A stretch of 7,602 bases of DNA from Verrucomicrobiia bacterium (GTDB lineage Bacteria > Verrucomicrobiota > Verrucomicrobiia > Limisphaerales > UBA11358), in assembly GCA_030044395.1 (NCBI GenBank), contig JASHVW010000429.1:1-7602 (forward strand), in the 5' to 3' direction. The translations under genes and the position numbers were made by a program. Within the stretch, counting starts at the first letter, position 1. The number at the start of each line of letters is the position of its first letter. Shown here piece by piece: positions 1-6,788 of this stretch. The notes beneath the pieces were generated by a model that was not told where the DNA came from, did not search any database, and saw nothing but the letters and a program-made list of their open reading frames with translations.

Positions 1-984
1 GGAAATTTCACCCTCATCCCGGACAACGGCGGTTTTGAGGAGTTTTCCTCGCAATTGATCCAGGCGAATTTCGTCCAACGCGAAGCGATGAAAGCGCCTC
101 CGGCCAAATCCGCTCTCGATAGTGTCACCGGGGGGAACGAAACGGCCGTAGTCAATGAACAGTTGAATGAAATGCAGCGCAACAACGGGAACGACAAAGT
201 AACCGAGGACGACAGCACCTACAACGTCACCGTCCGCCAGGCCGGCTCGACCGGCAACGAGTGGACTGGCGAAGTCATTGGGCCGCCGGAATTGTTTCCG
301 CTGAAAACGGTCAATGTGCTTGCGGCGGGAAAGACCGTCATCGTTCTGGACAAATCCAACAAAAAACTCTGGCAAACCGAATTGACCTATGCCATATCCG
401 GCGACGAAGAATCGCCCCTGGAACAATCTTCCTACGGCGAAGGCCCCTGCGTGGAGCACGATGGAACCCTCTATGTTTTCGATCAGGCTGTTTTGAGCGC
501 ATTCGACTTGACGACCGGCAACGCCCGCTGGCGCATCCCCACCGTCGGCGTCGTGGGCTTGTTTTTCGACGACAAAGGCATGATGTATGTCAACACGACC
601 ACCGGGAATCCCGATGACATCAAGTACGCGCGCCAGATTGATGTGTCCAAATCAATCGAAGCCGTCGTTTTGAAAATTGATCCGGGCACCGGCAAAATTT
701 TATGGAGCGCCACGCCCGGCGGATACATTTCTTATCTGTCAGGTCCGTTCATGTATGCCATCCAGGTCCACGATCCCGGCGACGAAGAAGACCAATTGAG
801 CGACGCCACCGCCGGGCTGGAAAAGCCGCCGATGACCCGGATTATCCGCATCAGCCCGTCGGACGGCCGTGTCCTCTGGCAGGAGGACCAGCCCCGCGCG
901 GCCATGAATGTTCAGTTCGACGGCAGCTTTATCCGGATTATTTTCAAAAAACAAGTGCAAGTGCTGCACTATCTGGCGCTGTGA
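1..984 (+). CDS. PQQ-like beta-propeller repeat protein, C-terminal part (5' end outside window)
   Basis: The reading frame is open from base 1 to a TGA at 982-984, giving 327 residues with no start in the window. The TTG at 55 is an internal leucine codon, since the frame continues upstream of it. Four repeats of the pattern 'strand, aspartate or serine, turn, Gly/Lys, strand ending in Trp' are visible. They lie at about residues 113-124 (VIVLDKSNKKLW), 165-178 (LSAFDLTTGNARWR), 223-235 (VLKIDPGTGKILW) and 281-293 (IIRISPSDGRVLW). This is the signature of PQQ/BamB-like propeller blades. Residues 1-85 are polar, rich in Asn, Gln and Glu, and look like a linker from an upstream domain. An acidic insert (DPGDEEDQ) lies near residue 260 between blades. 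I see no PQQ-dehydrogenase catalytic signature, so a structural or binding role is more likely than catalysis. The protein resembles large uncharacterised propeller proteins of Verrucomicrobia; its substrate and location are unknown. Confidence 0.82.
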   Translation, partial: GNFTLIPDNGGFEEFSSQLIQANFVQREAMKAPPAKSALDSVTGGNETAVVNEQLNEMQRNNGNDKVTEDDSTYNVTVRQAGSTGNEWTGEVIGPPELFPLKTVNVLAAGKTVIVLDKSNKKLWQTELTYAISGDEESPLEQSSYGEGPCVEHDGTLYVFDQAVLSAFDLTTGNARWRIPTVGVVGLFFDDKGMMYVNTTTGNPDDIKYARQIDVSKSIEAVVLKIDPGTGKILWSATPGGYISYLSGPFMYAIQVHDPGDEEDQLSDATAGLEKPPMTRIIRISPSDGRVLWQEDQPRAAMNVQFDGSFIRIIFKKQVQVLHYLAL

Positions 985-1115
985 GCGCTGTGGTCGCAGG
1001 CCGGCGAGGGAGCTGACTCATTTCTCCTGGAATTTTTCGCAGAGTTTGGAGCGGCTCGCGGCCAGTCCGCCGCCAGGAATGATGATGTCAGAGTAAGTCA
1101 TATTGGGAATGTCAG

Positions 1116-3452
1116 ATGAAAAGACGCGAATTTATCAAAATGAGCTTGAGTGCGGCCGCTTTGGCGGCCGTGCCTTCTTGCGCAACCAAACCATTTCAAA
1201 GCAGAGACGAATTCTCAGGCGGAACGATTCCGAAATCGCCGCGTCCTGGACCGGCTGAAGCAAGTTCTGTCAGCCCGATGGGAGACCTGATTGAACGCAT
1301 CCTGCCGGGGCACGCGAACGATTTTATCATCCAAACCATTTCGGCGCCCGAAGGCGAAAATGTTTTTGAAGTTGGCTCCCAGGACGGAAAAATTGTTTTG
1401 CGAGGTGATGACACTTTGTCACAGGCTGTCGCATTCAACTGGTATTTGAAGCACGACGCGTTCATTGACGTGTCGTGGTATGTGGACGATGCAGTGAACG
1501 TGCCCCCCAAACTGCCATTGCCATCAAAGGAAAGCCGCAAAACGGCCAAAATCAAGTATCGTTTTTTTCTCAATTACTGCACGTTCGGTTACACGATGCC
1601 ATTCTGGCGCTGGCGCGATTGGGAACGGGGTATTGATTGGATGGCGCTCAACGGCATCAACCTGCCGCTGGCCCAAACCGGCAACGAATACATCTGGCAG
1701 AAAGTCTGGCGCGAGCATGGCCTGAGCGACGAGCAAATCCGCGCCTATTTCACGGGACCGGCGTATCTGCCGTGGCATCGCATGGCAAACATTGACAAAT
1801 GGGGAGGCCCGTTGCCGCAAAGTTATATTGACGGCCAGCGTGATCTGCAAATGCGAATCCTGGCGCGAGAACGTCAGTTGGGCATGTCGCCCGTGCTTTG
1901 CGCGTTTGCCGGTCACGTCCCCGAAGCGCTGAAGCTCACCGGGCCGAAAATGAAAATTCAGCGCATACCGCCGGGCTGGGGCGGTTTCTCAGACAACTAC
2001 GGCTGCTGGATCCTTGACCCGCTGGACCCAAAATTCAAGGAAATTCAGGTCAAGTTTTTACAGGAACAGCAGAAGGAATACGGCACAAGCCAATATTACG
2101 CGGCGGACCCGTTCAATGAAATCTCCCCGCCAAGCTGGGATCCCTCATACCTGGCCAGTGTGTCGCGGGCGATTTACTCCGGCATGGCGGAAGCTGATCC
2201 AGACGCGGTCTGGCTCCAAATGGCATGGACGTTTCAAGGCCGGGAACAGTGGACCGACGAACGGCTTTCTGCGATGATTGACGCCGTGCCCCAAGGCCGG
2301 ATGGCGCTGCTGGATTACTTCTGCGAAAACCGTGAGCTGTTCCGCGAAACCAACGCGTTCTATGGCGCGCCCTTTTTTTGGGATTATCTGGGCAACTTCG
2401 GCGGCAACACGTCTTTAGTCGGTCCAATCGGTAAAATTGACCGGCGACTGACAGCGGTGATGAACGACCCCACGTTGACCAATTTCATCGGTGTTGGCGC
2501 CACGCTGGAAGGGTTCAACAACCCGGTCGTGTACGAGATGTTGTTCGACCGCGTCTGGTCCGGAACCAATCTGGATCTCGAAGCCTGGATGCGCGATGAA
2601 GCTTGCGCGCGAGCCGGAGGCCCGGATGCGAACGTGGAGCAGGCATGGGATATTCTCCGTCGCAAAATCCTGGTGGATGTCAACCCGATCGGCGGACACG
2701 GCGTGATTTTTCAGGATAGTAATCCGACACTGCGCGGCGACACGGACGATGGGTTGCCCTTCGAAATCGCTTATGATAACACGGATCTGATCCAGGCGTG
2801 GGGGCTGTTGTTGCAAGCCGGCTCCGCGGCGCGGAAGTCCAGCGCCTACCAGCGCGACTTGGTTGACGTCACGCGGCAGGCTTTGGGCAACATTGGGCTG
2901 ACGCTCCGACAAAGAATGGCTGCGGCATATGACCGGAAGGATGCCGTTGCCTTCAAGGCGGCTGCCGGCCGATTCATGGAACTTGGCAACGAGATAGACG
3001 AGTTTCTTGGCAGCCGCACCGAGTTCATGCTCGGCAAATGGATTAACGACGCCAAATCGTGGGCGGCCGACAAGAGCGAGCAGGCTTATTTTGAAAGAGA
3101 CGCGCGCGGCATCATTACCGTTTGGGGCGGTGATTTGACCGATTACGCGGGTCGGCAATGGAATGGTTTGATGCGCGATTATTATTTGCCTCGCTGGCAG
3201 TTGTTGATTGACGCCACGCTGGCGGAATTGAATGGTGGAAAGCCGGTGGACCGGCAGGAGCTCCAAAGACAGTGGCGTGATCACGATTTGCGATTTGCCT
3301 CGTCAGCCGGCGGTAACTACGCCACAAAACCGCACGGTGATCTCTTCTCAGCGAGCCGCGCGCTTTTCAAAAAATATGTGCGGGAGGAACAACTGACGGC
3401 CGGTATTTTTCCGCCGCTCATCGTTCGTCAATCCACGGCGCCGGGGAAATAG
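1116..3452 (+). CDS. Alpha-N-acetylglucosaminidase, GH89 (NAGLU family), exported
   Basis: Predicted to remove terminal alpha-linked N-acetylglucosamine from glycans. The human homologue NAGLU acts on heparan sulfate, and bacterial relatives act on mucin-type glycans. The 778 residues are close to human NAGLU in length. Family blocks in order: an N-terminal alpha/beta domain (about 55-140); the barrel opening at 149-198, with NYCTFGYTMPFWRW and WMALNGINLPLA; ADPFNE at 330-335; DYFCENRELF at 400-409; the FGGN block at 428-431; and ATLEGF at 462-467. Glu335 and Glu465 align with the two NAGLU catalytic glutamates and have the same 130-residue spacing. An all-helical C-terminal domain follows, containing WGGDLTDYAGRQW (670-682). 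The ATG at 1116 is chosen because it begins a twin-arginine signal (RREFIK, residues 3-8), followed by an Ala-rich core and VPSC with Cys22 as a possible lipidation site. No clear Shine-Dalgarno precedes it. The gene sits 131 bases after the propeller gene and converges on the lipoprotein gene. Confidence 0.93.
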   Translation: MKRREFIKMSLSAAALAAVPSCATKPFQSRDEFSGGTIPKSPRPGPAEASSVSPMGDLIERILPGHANDFIIQTISAPEGENVFEVGSQDGKIVLRGDDTLSQAVAFNWYLKHDAFIDVSWYVDDAVNVPPKLPLPSKESRKTAKIKYRFFLNYCTFGYTMPFWRWRDWERGIDWMALNGINLPLAQTGNEYIWQKVWREHGLSDEQIRAYFTGPAYLPWHRMANIDKWGGPLPQSYIDGQRDLQMRILARERQLGMSPVLCAFAGHVPEALKLTGPKMKIQRIPPGWGGFSDNYGCWILDPLDPKFKEIQVKFLQEQQKEYGTSQYYAADPFNEISPPSWDPSYLASVSRAIYSGMAEADPDAVWLQMAWTFQGREQWTDERLSAMIDAVPQGRMALLDYFCENRELFRETNAFYGAPFFWDYLGNFGGNTSLVGPIGKIDRRLTAVMNDPTLTNFIGVGATLEGFNNPVVYEMLFDRVWSGTNLDLEAWMRDEACARAGGPDANVEQAWDILRRKILVDVNPIGGHGVIFQDSNPTLRGDTDDGLPFEIAYDNTDLIQAWGLLLQAGSAARKSSAYQRDLVDVTRQALGNIGLTLRQRMAAAYDRKDAVAFKAAAGRFMELGNEIDEFLGSRTEFMLGKWINDAKSWAADKSEQAYFERDARGIITVWGGDLTDYAGRQWNGLMRDYYLPRWQLLIDATLAELNGGKPVDRQELQRQWRDHDLRFASSAGGNYATKPHGDLFSASRALFKKYVREEQLTAGIFPPLIVRQSTAPGK
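1150..1173 (+). other. Perfect GC-rich hairpin early in the GH89 coding sequence
   Basis: CGGCCGC (1153-1159), loop TTTG, GCGGCCG (1164-1170) form a perfect 7-base-pair stem. In RNA it could extend by two G-U pairs and one G-C pair to 1150/1173. It begins about 35 bases after the start codon, within the codons for the Ala-Ala-Ala-Leu-Ala-Ala signal core. It might slow early translation of an exported protein. Alanine codons in a GC-rich genome produce such inverted repeats easily, so the structure is certain but a function is not. Confidence 0.4.
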
Positions 3453-3561
3453 AACCGGCAGGACGGCATTGCCGCGAAAGTGCTTTCCCAGGGAGCCAAC
3501 CCCGGCTGATTCGTGATGGCCCTCCCCCGGTTTCCGTGCCGTCAAATATTTAAAACCCGGA

Positions 3562-3933
3562 TTATTGTTTCACCACCGCCACCGTGCCGTTGGCGGGGTC
3601 ATAATTCAATTTAGAACCCGTCGGCGCGTCGGGAATTTTCGCAAGATAAGTCGGGACCAACTCTTGAAGGTCTTTCGGATAGCGCCCTTCAGCGGCATTG
3701 AATTGCTGAATGGCTTCGGTGAGCGAGGCGGTGTCAATTTTCTTCACCGAGTATTGCTGCGCCTGGCCAAGTGCCCCGAGGTAGTCTCCCGGACCGGGTG
3801 TCGAATTGCCGACGGTGGCGTTGGCAGGGCTGGAATTCGTGGATTGCGTGGAAGAAGTCGAATGATTCGAATTGTTGCCGCAACCGGTCAGAAAAATCGC
3901 GGCGGCAATTGCAGACATGAAAAATCTTATCAT
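3562..3933 (-). CDS. Small lipoprotein with pseudopilin-like (GspG-type) C-terminal domain
   Basis: A 123-residue protein. Residues 1-18 form a short lipoprotein signal (MIRFF, Ala/Ile-rich core, LTGC), with Cys18 as the predicted lipidated residue, so it should be membrane-anchored on the outer side of the inner membrane or in the outer membrane. Residues 19-49 are a Ser/Thr/Asn-rich linker with almost no charge. Residues 51-123 are a compact domain: AIQQFNAAEGRYPKDLQELV (74-93), then a Pro-rich turn (KIPDAP) and YDPANGTVAVV (111-121). The helix, 'EGRYP.DL.EL', 'P..P.G' order resembles the soluble part of type II secretion major pseudopilins, but there is no prepilin leader or N-terminal pilin helix. 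The function is unknown. The start at 3933 is preferred over the ATG at 3918 because it has an AAGGA just upstream and supplies the Arg in the signal. It lies 36 bases after recG and is probably its last operon member. Confidence 0.8.
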   Translation of the reverse strand: MIRFFMSAIAAAIFLTGCGNNSNHSTSSTQSTNSSPANATVGNSTPGPGDYLGALGQAQQYSVKKIDTASLTEAIQQFNAAEGRYPKDLQELVPTYLAKIPDAPTGSKLNYDPANGTVAVVKQ

Positions 3934-3934
3934 G

Positions 3935-3939
3935 TCCTT
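3935..3939 (-). promoter_or_regulatory. Shine-Dalgarno-like AAGGA of the small lipoprotein gene
   Basis: On the minus strand the sequence reads TAAGGACATG, so AAGGA ends only one base before the ATG at 3933. That is closer than optimal. It would be about 16 bases from the alternative ATG at 3918, which is too far. It therefore mildly supports the upstream start. Confidence 0.4.
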
Positions 3940-3969
3940 AATGTAATCGTTTCGACGAAATTTCCAACG

Positions 3970-5958
3970 TCAAGTTTGGCCGCGCGGCGATTCCGTTGCC
4001 GCCTGGACGAGTTGTCGCGCCTGCCGGATTAAATCCATGTCCGTAATCAGGTCCCCGAAACGGAACTTCGGCAGGCCGCTCTGCTCGCGTCCCAGTAATT
4101 CGCCCGGGCCGCGCAGCTTCAGGTCCGCCTCGGCAATTTTGAATCCATCCGTCGTCTCTTCCAGGATTTTCAGACGCTCGCGCGCCTCGGGATTTTTCGC
4201 GTCGGAAATCAAAATGCAATGGCTTTCATGTGCGCCGCGGCCAATCCGTCCGCGCAATTGATGCAGCTGCGCCAAGCCGAATTGTTCCGGACTTTCAATC
4301 AGCATCACCGTCGCGTTGGAAACATCCAGACCCACCTCCACCAGCGACGTGGAAAGAAGGACTTGGATTTTGTTCCCGCGAAACTCCGCCATAACGGCCT
4401 CCTTTTCCGTGCCTTTCATGCGCCCATGCAATAGCCCCACACGAAATGGCGCGAACACTTTTCGGAGATTTTCAAATTCCGCCGTCACCGCCTTCACTTC
4501 GCCTGTATCTTCAACGCGGGGATAAATCACGTAAGCCTGCCGCCCGGTGGAAATTTTTTCGCGGATGAATTCGAGGACCTTGGGAAGTTTGTCCGTGGCA
4601 CGGACAAAGGTTTTGATTTTGCCGCGGCCAAGCGGCATTTTGTCAATCACCGCCACATCCAAATCGCCGTAAAGCGTCAGACCCAGCGTGCGGGGGATGG
4701 GCGTGGCGGTCATCACCAGCAAATGTGGGTAATTGCCCTTGCGCACGAGCTGCTCGCGCTGCGCCACGCCGAATTTGTGCTGCTCGTCAATGATGACCAG
4801 CCCAAGGTTTGGCAATCGGAATCCTTCGGTGAACAACGCGTGCGTGCCAACAAAAATGGTGGGTGACGGGTCATGAGCGGCGTTTCCCAAAGCCGTCTTC
4901 GTGCTTCCCGTTTGCAGTTCGATCTTGATGCCCAGCGGCTCGAACCACTTTTTGAAATTCCGGAAATGTTGTTCGGCCAGAATTTCCGTCGGCGCCATAA
5001 GGGCAACGTTGAAGCCGCTTTCAATCGCCATCAACGCCGTGCAGGCCGCCACGACGGTTTTGCCCGAGCCAACATCGCCTTGCAACAATCGCCGCATTGG
5101 ATGCGCTCCGCCCAGGTCCGCCCGCGTTTCGCGGAGGACGCGTGTCTGCGATTCCGTCAACTTGAAGCCGAGTGCTGCTAGAAACGGTTTCATCATCCGA
5201 TTGTCACCGCCGCACGGCAGCGCCCGCGCGCTGGCCTCGAATCTTTTGCGGCGCGACTGCATTTGCGATTGGAGTTCCACAAATTCATCCAGCGCCAGCC
5301 GCCGCCGTGCGGTGTCTGTGTCTGGCATTTCTCCGGGAAAATGAACCATGCGGACGGCATTGGCCCGTGTGGGAAAAAATTTCAAATCCGGCGCTGGCTT
5401 CGGCTCGACGATTTGCGTTTCGAATTTTTCCAGCGTCCGCCAGATGAATCCGCGCAGCCAGCGTTGCGGCAGGCCCTCCGTCAGTGGATAAACAGGGGCG
5501 ATTCGGTTGATGTGAATAAAACCTTCCTCTCCGCTTTCAATGACTTCGCTTTCCGGATGGTCCATCGTCCGCGGCTTGATTTGAGACAGCCTGCCGAAAA
5601 CAAAGACTTCGTCGCCATTCGAAAAATAATTTTGCATGAAGGGCAGGTTCCACCAGCGGCAATGGAGCCGCGCCGAGCCGTCGTCCAGGACGATTTCAAA
5701 AACGGATTTGCCGCCGCGGAAACGGTTCAGGCCGAGCGCCACAATCGTCCCGCGCGCCGTCCCCGGCGCCGTCCGGGTCAGTTCGGAAATTTTTTTAAAA
5801 TGGCGCCGGTCTTCATAACGCCGTGGGCGGTGCAGCAGCAAATCCTCAATCGAAGCGATTTCCAGGCGGGCCAACTGCGCCGCGCGTTCCGCGCCAACGC
5901 CCCAAAGCGAAGTAACGGGATTTTTCAACGGAGAAATTCGGTTTTCCGGTGGCGACAT
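3970..5958 (-). CDS. recG: ATP-dependent DNA helicase RecG
   Basis: RecG is a monomeric double-stranded DNA translocase that regresses stalled replication forks and processes Holliday junctions and R-loops. With the ATG at 5958 the protein has 662 residues, close to the usual 680-700. The N-terminal wedge domain contains an OB fold (about residues 65-130). The helicase core shows Walker A GDVGSGKT (294-301), the DEQH box (IIDEQHKFGV, 389-398), TATPIPRTL (417-425), STSLVEVGLDV (536-546, motif V region) and QLRGRIGRG (567-575, motif VI). The C-terminal ERLKILEETTDGFKIAEADL block, found in RecG and Mfd, is present, so the protein looks intact and active. A TTG at 5994 in the same frame would add 12 residues. 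ATG is preferred because the family block begins at about PLKNPV, ten residues in, and the extra residues look non-conserved. Neither start has a clear Shine-Dalgarno. The gene is 51 bases downstream of coaB (15 from the TTG) and 36 bases upstream of the lipoprotein gene. Confidence 0.96.
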   Translation of the reverse strand: MSPPENRISPLKNPVTSLWGVGAERAAQLARLEIASIEDLLLHRPRRYEDRRHFKKISELTRTAPGTARGTIVALGLNRFRGGKSVFEIVLDDGSARLHCRWWNLPFMQNYFSNGDEVFVFGRLSQIKPRTMDHPESEVIESGEEGFIHINRIAPVYPLTEGLPQRWLRGFIWRTLEKFETQIVEPKPAPDLKFFPTRANAVRMVHFPGEMPDTDTARRRLALDEFVELQSQMQSRRKRFEASARALPCGGDNRMMKPFLAALGFKLTESQTRVLRETRADLGGAHPMRRLLQGDVGSGKTVVAACTALMAIESGFNVALMAPTEILAEQHFRNFKKWFEPLGIKIELQTGSTKTALGNAAHDPSPTIFVGTHALFTEGFRLPNLGLVIIDEQHKFGVAQREQLVRKGNYPHLLVMTATPIPRTLGLTLYGDLDVAVIDKMPLGRGKIKTFVRATDKLPKVLEFIREKISTGRQAYVIYPRVEDTGEVKAVTAEFENLRKVFAPFRVGLLHGRMKGTEKEAVMAEFRGNKIQVLLSTSLVEVGLDVSNATVMLIESPEQFGLAQLHQLRGRIGRGAHESHCILISDAKNPEARERLKILEETTDGFKIAEADLKLRGPGELLGREQSGLPKFRFGDLITDMDLIRQARQLVQAATESPRGQT

Positions 5959-6009
5959 TGTCCGCACGATACAAACCGCGCCGCGCCGCTTCAACGCGAA
6001 ACCAGGCCA

Positions 6010-6663
6010 TTATTGCCGCAGGAATTTTTCCAATGCGTCAAACAAAAGCGGCGGGCTCGCCAGATGCGTCACCGCACCGGTTTTGCCGGCCAAACCGAAG
6101 CCCTCGCCATAAGCCGGGCCATTGACGACGCACAAATCCGTCGAGCATTCGGCAATTTGTTTCTGGGCGGCGGCGACGGCGTCGGACCGTCTGCCGTCCG
6201 CCTCGAATTTCCAGCCGGCGATCTTTGCTTTCGGAAATAGGCCGCGCAGTTCGGAAATAATTTTCGGCGTCGGCACCAATTCGGCGAGCAATTTCCCCTG
6301 ACGCGATGAAATTTTCCTGGCGTTCCGAATTTCAGAGAGTTTTCCGGCTCCATTCGGCTCGAATATTCTGCCAATCGTAAAGTCGCTTACCGCGGCGGCG
6401 TGAAAAATGGCGTCAACTCTTTTGCCCGAAAGCGCTTCGAATTTGCCCCGCAGGTCCGCCGTCGTGGAAAACAATTCGACTCGTTGCGCCTTGCGTTCGC
6501 CGGGAAAAGTCGCCGCCTCGCCGATGAGCAGAATGACTTTGTGCCCGCGCGCCGCCAGGAAATTGGCAAGCTCGGTGCCCAACCTGCCGGTTGAAAAATT
6601 CGTCAGCCGCCGGACATCATCCAACGGCTCATAAGTCGGTCCGGCCGTGACGATGCAGTTCAT
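6010..6663 (-). CDS. coaB: Phosphopantothenate-cysteine ligase, stand-alone CoaB domain
   Basis: CoaB joins 4'-phosphopantothenate to cysteine, using CTP in most bacteria, in the second step of coenzyme A synthesis; it is cytoplasmic. In most bacteria it is the C-terminal half of a CoaBC (Dfp) fusion. This 217-residue protein is only that half, beginning directly with the nucleotide-binding fold: MNCIVTAGPTYEPLDDVRRL, then TNFSTGRLG (21-29), where Asn22 matches the conserved Asn that binds the acyl-cytidylate intermediate. HAAAVSDF (88-95) matches the usual AAVxDY/F block. ELVPTPKI (128-135) matches the usual 'ELVKTPDI'. The lysine motif, usually KxKK, here reads KISS (117-120): the first lysine is kept and the other two are serines. 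No flavin-binding CoaC half is encoded upstream, where the divergent Hsp70 gene begins. The ATG at 6663 has no clear Shine-Dalgarno. The gene is probably first in an operon with recG. Confidence 0.85.
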   Translation of the reverse strand: MNCIVTAGPTYEPLDDVRRLTNFSTGRLGTELANFLAARGHKVILLIGEAATFPGERKAQRVELFSTTADLRGKFEALSGKRVDAIFHAAAVSDFTIGRIFEPNGAGKLSEIRNARKISSRQGKLLAELVPTPKIISELRGLFPKAKIAGWKFEADGRRSDAVAAAQKQIAECSTDLCVVNGPAYGEGFGLAGKTGAVTHLASPPLLFDALEKFLRQ

Positions 6664-6788
6664 GCCGGGAATTTAATCACCATTACTTCGGAAAAACCAA
6701 GGAATTTTGAGAAGTTTGTCCTTGCCCAAACGGCCGACGATTTTGAAAAACTTGGTATCCTGGCAACTTGCTGGTAAAAGAGGACCAC
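6664..6788. promoter_or_regulatory. Divergent intergenic region between coaB and the Hsp70 gene
   Basis: These 125 bases separate two genes that point away from each other, so promoters for both must lie here or, for Hsp70, possibly overlap coaB. The region is more AT-rich than its flanks. For coaB, a weak minus-strand pair, TTGGTT and TTAAAT separated by 18 bases, lies close to the start codon. For Hsp70 I see no good -35/-10 pair, no CIRCE operator and no clear heat-shock sigma promoter. An inverted pair, ACCAAG (6696-6701) and CTTGGT (6751-6756), and a direct pair of ATTTTGA (6704-6710 and 6740-6746) are present but short. Confidence 0.4.
6779..6784 (+). promoter_or_regulatory. Ribosome binding site of the Hsp70 gene
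   Basis: AGAGGA ends four bases before the ATG at 6789. It is the clearest Shine-Dalgarno match in the window and fixes the start. The start is also supported by the immediate SKIVGIDLGTTNS, the invariant N-terminus of Hsp70 proteins. Confidence 0.6.

Noticed and set aside
1..984. Functional PQQ-dependent dehydrogenase
   Set aside because: The repeats are of the PQQ-like propeller type, but no cofactor or metal-binding dehydrogenase motifs are visible in the part present. Only a propeller fold is supported.
908..1096. Small plus-strand frame of 62 codons bridging the end of the propeller gene and the gap
   Set aside because: More than a third overlaps the propeller gene in another frame and the product has no recognisable features. 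Only its last few codons are mentioned, as a possible mini-ORF.
2415..3284. Minus-strand open frame of 289 codons inside the GH89 gene
   Set aside because: It is entirely antisense to conserved GH89 coding sequence, with no recognisable domain and no ribosome binding site.
3491..3526. Candidate terminator hairpin between the convergent GH89 and lipoprotein genes (GGGAGCC paired with GGCCCTCCC)
   Set aside because: The stem needs a two-base bulge and a loop of about 20 bases, and no T-run follows on either strand, so it is not a convincing intrinsic terminator.
5263..6240. Long plus-strand open frame of 325 codons opposite recG and coaB
   Set aside because: It lies antisense to two clearly recognised genes, its translation is Arg/Pro/Gln-rich without any family motif, and it spans the recG/coaB junction. 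It is a shadow produced by GC-biased codon positions.
6696..6756. Inverted ACCAAG/CTTGGT and repeated ATTTTGA in the coaB/Hsp70 intergenic region as operator sites
   Set aside because: The arms are only six or seven bases and far apart, they do not match CIRCE or any operator I know, and such matches are expected by chance in AT-rich spacers.
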